Shown: one piece after another, positions 34,874-39,874 of the stretch
Position numbering within the stretch: the first letter of the stretch is position 1
Layout of the letters: every line of letters starts with the position of its first letter
Source of the DNA: Parcubacteria group bacterium ADurb.Bin305
GTDB lineage: Bacteria; Patescibacteriota; Minisyncoccia; UBA6257
Reading direction: 5' to 3'
DNA: 39,874 bases
Assembly (NCBI GenBank): GCA_002069525.1
Contig: MWBJ01000003.1
Location: forward strand, 1-39,874
Notes under the pieces: generated by a model
Told to the model about the DNA's origin: nothing
Databases searched by the model: none
What the model saw: the letters and a program-made list of their open reading frames with translations, nothing else
Made by a program: the position numbers and the translations under genes

Positions 34874-34894
34874 TAAACCTTTCCTTGCAGGTTA

Positions 34895-34935
34895 CAAAAA
34901 CCGTCCTGAGTTTATCGAAGGGCGGTTTTTGTTTT
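34895..34935 (+). terminator. Intrinsic terminator of the surface-protein gene
   Basis: CAAAAACCGTCC (34895-34906) pairs with GGGCGGTTTTTG (34920-34931), one G.U pair, followed by TTTT. The stem top contains CCTGAGTTTATCGAAGG, a sequence of the kind dispersed in many bacterial genomes. Confidence 0.85.
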
Positions 34936-34941
34936 GACTCA

Positions 34942-34970
34942 CAATTAACGACCTCGTAAGTCGTTAATTG
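34942..34970 (+). other. Perfect 11-bp hairpin after the terminator
   Basis: CAATTAACGAC (34942-34952), a 7-nt loop, GTCGTTAATTG (34960-34970). No T tract follows in the plus direction and it precedes the promoter at 34979. It might be an operator-like palindrome or a transcript-stabilising hairpin. Confidence 0.4.
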
Positions 34971-34978
34971 ATAACTAG

Positions 34979-35007
34979 TTGTTATTTTAAAAATAATTTG
35001 CTATTAT
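34979..35007 (+). promoter_or_regulatory. Candidate promoter of the metalloprotease gene
   Basis: TTGTTA (34979-34984), a 17-nt spacer, TATTAT (35002-35007). Start near 35014, leader of about 24 bases. Confidence 0.55.
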
Positions 35008-35037
35008 ATCTACAAGGTTAAAATTAATATATAAGCA

Positions 35038-36717
35038 ATGTTTAATTTCAAAAAAGAAATAGGTTTGGTTTTTATTATTAGTTTTACTTTATTAGTTAGT
35101 CCTTGTTTGGTTTCAGCTGACTGGTCTCAAACAGCTACTTTTTTTACTGAACCAGTTTATGATTTATATGACCGAAGTCAAGTTGACGCGGTTTTAGTGC
35201 AAACGACTAATAAATTTTATTTTTATGCTGATAAATATTGGTATGATAATCTGACAGATAAGAATAAGCTCTCTAATCAAATTTATACTTTAGCCACTAA
35301 TTTTGAATATAAAACTTATCCGGTTTTAACCTCTTTATTAGGCAGCGAAGATAATCCCGGCCTAGATAATGATTCGCGTTTAGTGGTAGTGCTTTTGCCC
35401 TTAAAAAGCAATTACGGAGGTTATTTGCGGACTGCTGATAGATATAGTCGGCAAGATTACCCGGCTAGTAATGAAGGCCAAGTTATTTTCTTAAATGGAG
35501 ATTCTTTAAGGCAAAGACCGATTGATCTTTTGGATTATCAATTAGCTCATGAATTTACGCATTTAATTGTTTTGCATCAAAAACCAGAAGCTAATATTTG
35601 GCTGCAAGAGCTTTATGCAGAGTTGAGTCCCACTCTGCTTCAGTTAAGTTATAATGACAATTTGCTTAAAAAAAGAGCTCAAGATTTGCTTTATAGCCCA
35701 GAGATTAATTTAGTATCTTGGAATAATTCAGATAAGGATTATGGCAAAGTTAAACTGTTTGGGCAATATCTTTATGAGCAATACGGCAGTCGTATTTTCT
35801 CTGAGGCTTTAAAAGATCCTAGTGGCGACGGAGTGGTATCGTTTAATCGCAGTTTATTTAACCATCAAGCCGGCATTTCGTTCGCTGACATTTTTTTAGA
35901 TTGGTTGATAACCAATGTTATTAACGATTGTTCGGTTTCTGATAAATATTGTTATAAAACTAACACCTTGAGCGATTTTTCTATAATTCCTTACACTTAT
36001 TACTTGCCGCCGCAAGCCCAAAGTTCTCTTTCTGTCACTGATTCTTTGTCAGCTTGGACTGGTAAATGGCAAAAAATTATTGGCGGCTCTGGTTCCTTAA
36101 AATTAAAGTTTAGTCTTCCGCAAGCCTCGCCTGATTTTAAAATTGCTTACCTCATAGAAGATGTTGAGGGCAAAAAGACTGTTAATTTTTTGAATTTTGC
36201 CAACACCAAAACCCAAGAAGTTTATTTTCAAGATATGGGAACTAAAAATGTGGCGGTTTATTTTATTCCAGTTTTAGGCGCGGCTAACGAAGAAAATCAA
36301 AATTATTATTATTCTTGGGAAGCAGCGAATATTACGAGTCCCGAAGCTGAGGATGAATTAATTGCTTCTTTATTGGCTAAAATCGAAGAATTGAGACAGG
36401 AAGTTAATAGGTTGCAGACGCAATTAGCTTGGCGTCAAAATAATTCTTATAACGCTTCTTCTATGTTGGCTAATTCTTCAAGTCAAACTTGTGGTAAGTT
36501 TTTACGCGATCTATATTATGGCCTGCGTTCCCCTGAAGTTCAATGCTTGCAGCAATTTTTGTCAGGATTAGATGGTATTTATCCCGAGAAATTGATTACC
36601 GGCTATTATGGACCCTTGACGCAAGCTGCAGTAAAACGATATCAAGCCAGCAAAGGAATTATAGCCACTGGTTATTTCGGACCGCTGACCCGAGCGCAAG
36701 CGAATCAAGAATTATAA
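35038..36717 (+). CDS. Secreted zinc metalloprotease with wall-binding C-terminus
   Basis: A 559-aa exported protein. The signal peptide ends near residue 29 (LVSPCLVSA). The catalytic part holds LAHEFTHLIVLHQKPEANIW followed by LQELYAE: zinc ligands His171 and His175, catalytic Glu172, and Glu191 or Glu195 as third ligand, a gluzincin-type arrangement. A coiled coil follows (ELRQEVNRLQTQLA near 450), then a C-terminal peptidoglycan-binding domain at about 483-559 with LITGYYGPLTQAAVKRYQ and GYFGPLTRAQA, closely similar in pattern to the domain of the preceding surface protein. Likely a wall-attached protease acting on surface or environmental proteins. Exact peptidase family not fixed. Confidence 0.78.
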   Translation: MFNFKKEIGLVFIISFTLLVSPCLVSADWSQTATFFTEPVYDLYDRSQVDAVLVQTTNKFYFYADKYWYDNLTDKNKLSNQIYTLATNFEYKTYPVLTSLLGSEDNPGLDNDSRLVVVLLPLKSNYGGYLRTADRYSRQDYPASNEGQVIFLNGDSLRQRPIDLLDYQLAHEFTHLIVLHQKPEANIWLQELYAELSPTLLQLSYNDNLLKKRAQDLLYSPEINLVSWNNSDKDYGKVKLFGQYLYEQYGSRIFSEALKDPSGDGVVSFNRSLFNHQAGISFADIFLDWLITNVINDCSVSDKYCYKTNTLSDFSIIPYTYYLPPQAQSSLSVTDSLSAWTGKWQKIIGGSGSLKLKFSLPQASPDFKIAYLIEDVEGKKTVNFLNFANTKTQEVYFQDMGTKNVAVYFIPVLGAANEENQNYYYSWEAANITSPEAEDELIASLLAKIEELRQEVNRLQTQLAWRQNNSYNASSMLANSSSQTCGKFLRDLYYGLRSPEVQCLQQFLSGLDGIYPEKLITGYYGPLTQAAVKRYQASKGIIATGYFGPLTRAQANQEL

Positions 36718-36775
36718 CAAATGATAAATAATTAATTCCTAATTTCTAATAAAATTTCTAATCTACCCCACCATT

Positions 36776-37180
36776 ATGTCTCAAGTCAAAAGTCAAAATT
36801 CAAAAGTCAAAAATGAAGGTCAAAATTATAAAAATAATTTAAAAAATAGATGTTATCAATTTAGTTTAAAGGTTATTGCTTTAACTGATAATCTACCCAA
36901 TAAAAGAAGCGCTTGGGTTATCACTAATCAATTAATAAGAGCTGCCACTTCTATTGGAGCTAATCTGATCGAAGCCAGAGCCTCAAGTTCTCGTCTGGAA
37001 TTCAAGAAATTCTATGAAATTTCCCTTAAAAGCGCTAATGAAACAAAGTATTGGTTATTTCTCTTAAAGGATGCCAAATTAGTTGACGATAAAATAATTC
37101 TTCCTTTCTTAGCTGAAATTACAGAAATATCCAATATGCTCGGAGCTAGTGTCATAAAACTTAAAAACAAACACTTTTAA
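36776..37180 (+). CDS. Four-helix-bundle protein (23S rRNA IVS/S23 family)
   Basis: A 134-aa protein of the family encoded in 23S rRNA intervening sequences and as free genes in many CPR and Bacteroidetes genomes. Diagnostic text: FSLKVIALTDNLPNKRSAWV, NQLIRAATSIGANLIEARAS, FKKFYEISLKSANETKYWLF. Helices run from about 25 to 130. The fold is shared with Avd, the accessory protein of diversity-generating retroelements, but no reverse transcriptase is present. The first 17 residues (MSQVKSQNSKVKNEGQN) are the readout of a DNA repeat, AGTCAAA units, and the same unit in reverse orientation follows the stop. Function unknown; nucleic-acid binding is plausible. Confidence 0.88.
   Translation: MSQVKSQNSKVKNEGQNYKNNLKNRCYQFSLKVIALTDNLPNKRSAWVITNQLIRAATSIGANLIEARASSSRLEFKKFYEISLKSANETKYWLFLLKDAKLVDDKIILPFLAEITEISNMLGASVIKLKNKHF
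36783..36827. repeat. Left inverted copy of the 7-nt repeat
   Basis: Units AGTCAAA, AGTCAAA, ATTCAAA, AGTCAAA, then a degenerate AATGAAGGTCAAA. These are reverse complements of the TTTGACT units that make the 486-bp tract on the other side of the gene. The left copy lies inside the coding sequence. Confidence 0.8.
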
Positions 37181-37666
37181 TTTTGACTTTTGACTTTTAA
37201 CTTTAACTTTTGACTTTTGTCTTTTGGGTTTTAACTTTAAATTTTGACTTTTAACTTTTAACTTTAAATTTTAACTTTTAACTTTAAATTTTGACTTTTG
37301 ACTTTTTAATTTTAATTTTGACTTTTGACTTTTGACTTTTGACTTTAAATTTTAACTTTTAACTTTAAATTTTAACTTTTAACTTTTGACTTTTGTCTTT
37401 TGGGTTTTAACTTTACCTTTTGCCTTTTGACTTTTGGATTCTGACTTTAAATTTTAACTTTTAACTTTAAATTTTGACTTTTGACTTTTGACTTTTGATT
37501 TTAACTTTTGGGTTTTGCCTTTGACTTTTAACTTTTAACTTTAAATTTTGACTTTTAACTTTTAACTTTAAATTTTAACTTTTGACTTTTGAATTTTAAT
37601 TTTAATTTTGACTTTTGACTTTTTAATTTTAATTTTAATTTTGACTTTTGACTTTTGACTTTTGAC
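37181..37666. repeat. 486-bp tract of about 72 heptanucleotide-like units
   Basis: By eye it divides into about 72 units of 6-7 bases with no gene. Main types are TTTTGAC (about 23), TTTTAAC (about 18) and the 6-mers TTTAAA and TTTTAA; rarer TTTTGTC, TTTTGGG, TTTTGCC and TTTTGAT. Higher order exists: TTTTGAC-TTTTGTC-TTTTGGG followed by TTTTAAC occurs twice (about 37209 and 37387), and the block of two TTTTAAC between two TTTAAA recurs several times. It begins at the first base after the four-helix-bundle stop codon and ends just before the -10 box of the next gene. It is not a CRISPR. Confidence 0.9.
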
Positions 37667-37667
37667 T

Positions 37668-37673
37668 TATAAT
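37668..37673 (+). promoter_or_regulatory. TATAAT box at the repeat edge
   Basis: A perfect TATAAT (37668-37673) directly after the last repeat unit. The expected start site falls at or within a base or two of the ATG at 37679, suggesting a leaderless message. TTGACT elements in the tract lie 14 or 21 bases upstream, neither being the optimal 17. Confidence 0.5.
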
Positions 37674-37678
37674 AACCT

Positions 37679-39874
37679 ATGTCTAATCTAAAATCTCTTT
37701 TATTTTATTTAGCTCTCGCTTGTCTTTTTACTCCTTTTTTGTTTCAAGCCACGACTTATTTTCCCTTTATTACCTTAAAAACTACTGTTTTTAGGTTAAT
37801 AGTGGAGATAATGTTGATAGTTTGGTTAATTCGGTTAAGTCTAAGCCAGCAACCAACTTGTCAGTTAACGCCGCTTATCAAAAATGTTTTAATTTACGGT
37901 TTGGTGATTTTTATTTCCGCTTTATTAGGGGCTAATTTTTGGTGGAGTTTTTTTTCTAGCAATGAAAGAATGGAAGGTATTTTTGGCGTTTGGCATTTTA
38001 TTTTATTTTTCTTAATTTTAGCTACTACTTTTGATTGGTCAGAGCTTAAAAAACTCTTAAAATATCAAGTTTATATTAGTTTGGCTTATTCTGTGGTAGC
38101 TATTTTAGCATATGCCGGCTTAGGCCCGGTTAAGGCCCAATTTACCTCTAATCGTTTAGCCGGCTATACTGGCAATCCTTCTTATTTTGCCGCCTATATG
38201 ATTTTTAATGCTTTCTTGGGTTTATATTTCTATTTTGAGCAGTATCTTTTTGATCATAAACTTTATAATCATTGGTTATTAGTTTTCTGTGGGGAAAGCT
38301 TATTAATCTTTTTAAGCGGCACTAGAGGGGGAATGTTAGGGTATTTGGCGGCTTTATTGGTTGTCTTTTTAGGTATTTTAATTTTGGCTAAGCAGAAAGA
38401 ATATCATAATCTTAGAAAATCAATTTTACTTATTAGCTTAGCCCTAATAATAGGAATAGTCAGCGTTTTTGCCTTAAAAGATACTCCTTTGGTTAAAAAT
38501 AATTTTGCTTTAGAGAGATTTACTTCTATTTCACTTAAAGACCCAACTGCTATGGGCCGGTTGATATCGTTTAAAATTGCTTGGCAGAGTTTCCGGCAAA
38601 AACCTTTACTGGGTTGGGGTCCTGAAAATTATGAGATGGCTTATTTGCGTAATTTTGATAAACGAATATTAGATTACCTGCCCGAGGATCTTTATTTTGA
38701 TAGGGTGCATAATAAACCCATGGAAGTTTTGGCTACTACCGGCCTATTTGGTTTTCTTTCCTATATGTCGATTTTTGTTTTAGCGTTTTATATTTTATGG
38801 AAGAATTATAAGCATTATCCAGCAGCACTTTTGCCTAATTTAGCTTTGAGCGGCATGCTTTTAGGTTATTTTACTCAAAATATTTTTTTGTTTGATATTC
38901 ACGAGACCTATTTAATGTTTTTTCTAACTTTAGCTTATCTTGTATCTTTAGAAAAACAGGAAACAACTAAATCTTTAGTTCAGGTGGCTCCAATTAAGGT
39001 TCTGGGGGGAATTTCTTTAATAATTCTTCTACCTTGTATAGGCTTTAGTTGTATTTTTTGGATAATTAAGCCCTATCGTCTTAGTCGGAATATTTTTTAT
39101 ACTAATTATTATCTGGCTTTGGGTAAAGGCAAAGAAGCTTTAGCAGTGCTCCAAAAGAATATTAAAGATCCAGAGCCTTTAGCAGGAGATATTGTGGCCG
39201 GTTTTAGCAAAGGTCATCAGTCGGCTCGAAGTTTATCTCCTGAAGATGATAAAATTTTAATTAATGAAATAGTTCAATTTATAAATCGCCTTCCGCCGGA
39301 TAAGCTTTGGTTCTATCAAGCCAAGGTAGCTGCTATTGATTTGCAATCTATTGCCGGCCAATGGCAGCCAGAATTATTAGTGAAAGCGCAGAGAGGGGCC
39401 GAAGAATTGGTCAAGGCGAGTCCCTATTTGCCAGATTCTCATTTGCTTTTAGCTAAAACTTATACTTTAAATAATAAATTTGATGAGGCCTTAAAAGCAG
39501 CTCAAAGGGGGTTAGAGCTAAACCCGCGCTCAGCTTCAGCGCATTATATCCTCTTTGTGGCTTATGGCAATCAAGGCAAAATAGCAGAAGCTGATAAACA
39601 CTTGGTATCAGCCGCTAAGCTTCATTATCCATTTAATAAAGTAGACGTGATCTTAAGGGCGGTTAATTTGCTGGTAGCCGAAAAAGATTATAAAACCATA
39701 GCTGAATTATATTTGTCAGCTATAAATTTAGAGCCTAATAATGTTCAACTTTATATTTCTTTAGCCGCTACTTATGGGAAGTTGCAGGATAAAGAAAAAG
39801 CTATTTTTTACGCCAAGAAAGCCTTAGAAATTAATCCGGCATTGCCCAACCTTAAACAAGCAGTTGATGATTTT
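37679..39874 (+). CDS. O-antigen ligase/polymerase-like protein with TPR tail (partial)
   Basis: An open frame of 732 codons that runs off the end of the window. The first ~430 residues contain about ten membrane helices with Wzy/WaaL family landmarks: LAGYTGNPSYFAAYM, SGTRGGMLGYLAALL, the loop FKIAWQSFRQKPLLGWGPEN and DRVHNKPMEVLATTGLFGFL. From about residue 560 TPR-like helices follow (NKFDEALKAAQRGLELNPRS, EKAIFYAKKALEINPALPNL). Family members join or ligate surface polysaccharide, or glycosylate pilins, outside the membrane; which applies is unknown. The start was chosen at the first ATG after the repeat tract. Confidence 0.85.
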   Translation, partial: MSNLKSLLFYLALACLFTPFLFQATTYFPFITLKTTVFRLIVEIMLIVWLIRLSLSQQPTCQLTPLIKNVLIYGLVIFISALLGANFWWSFFSSNERMEGIFGVWHFILFFLILATTFDWSELKKLLKYQVYISLAYSVVAILAYAGLGPVKAQFTSNRLAGYTGNPSYFAAYMIFNAFLGLYFYFEQYLFDHKLYNHWLLVFCGESLLIFLSGTRGGMLGYLAALLVVFLGILILAKQKEYHNLRKSILLISLALIIGIVSVFALKDTPLVKNNFALERFTSISLKDPTAMGRLISFKIAWQSFRQKPLLGWGPENYEMAYLRNFDKRILDYLPEDLYFDRVHNKPMEVLATTGLFGFLSYMSIFVLAFYILWKNYKHYPAALLPNLALSGMLLGYFTQNIFLFDIHETYLMFFLTLAYLVSLEKQETTKSLVQVAPIKVLGGISLIILLPCIGFSCIFWIIKPYRLSRNIFYTNYYLALGKGKEALAVLQKNIKDPEPLAGDIVAGFSKGHQSARSLSPEDDKILINEIVQFINRLPPDKLWFYQAKVAAIDLQSIAGQWQPELLVKAQRGAEELVKASPYLPDSHLLLAKTYTLNNKFDEALKAAQRGLELNPRSASAHYILFVAYGNQGKIAEADKHLVSAAKLHYPFNKVDVILRAVNLLVAEKDYKTIAELYLSAINLEPNNVQLYISLAATYGKLQDKEKAIFYAKKALEINPALPNLKQAVDDF

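Noticed and set aside
36776-37180. Avd subunit of a diversity-generating retroelement
   Set aside because: The fold is related, but there is no reverse transcriptase, template repeat or variable repeat in the window.
37181-37666. CRISPR array or satellite with spacers
   Set aside because: Units are 6-7 bases with no unique spacers and no cas genes.

Overview
The window looks like a chromosomal piece of a Candidate Phyla Radiation (Patescibacteria) bacterium, most likely of the Parcubacteria side. I infer this from the very AT-rich DNA, stripped-down housekeeping proteins (AlaRS of ~595 aa, ProRS of 421 aa, L13 of 127 aa, a site-2 protease of 274 aa), scarcity of Shine-Dalgarno sequences, and typical CPR surface genes (coiled-coil/PG-binding secreted proteins, DUF5667, a FemAB-like protein, an O-antigen-ligase/TPR protein, a stand-alone four-helix-bundle protein). 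The standard code fits: TGA ends murA and overlaps the ATG of mreB. The species cannot be fixed from this sequence.

Layout. 1-1802: tRNA-Thr(GGU), a SAM methyltransferase and a decayed coding stretch, apparently an accessory pocket. 1803-5511: rpmG, a compact alaS, and a membrane-anchored extracellular protein. 5526-10101: a translation/transcription operon behind a good sigma-70-type promoter (infA-rpmJ-rpsM-rpsK-rpsD-rpoA-rplQ-rplM-rpsI), closed by a strong terminator. 10193-11756: mutM and a non-coding stretch that holds what looks like a self-contained small RNA gene (promoter, two tandem GCAA-capped hairpins, U-tract). 11757-22556: a cell-wall and growth block, murA-mreB-holB-frr-rseP-proS-mreB2-mreC-mreD-mrdA, making the precursor, the two actin-like filaments and the elongation transpeptidase. 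22646-28316: greA, lysS, serS, a FemAB-like peptide-bridge enzyme and an FtsQ-like division protein. 28371-31191: a small proline-rich protein and a VirD4/TraD-like ATPase. 31201-31639: the only minus-strand gene that is well supported, with its own promoter, structured leader, perfect Shine-Dalgarno and terminator.

31888-39874 is an envelope/surface region: a DUF5667 membrane protein, a coiled-coil/PG-binding surface protein behind a hairpin-rich leader, a secreted HExxH metalloprotease with the same type of C-terminal wall-binding domain, a four-helix-bundle gene whose first codons are made of 7-nt repeats, a 486-bp tract of about 72 opposite-oriented 6-7-nt units, and an O-antigen-ligase/TPR gene that runs off the end.

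The parts I think most worth following up are the tandem-hairpin RNA at 11448-11540 and the four-helix-bundle gene bracketed by inverted heptanucleotide repeats at 36776-37667. No search could be run; family names come from motif reading.
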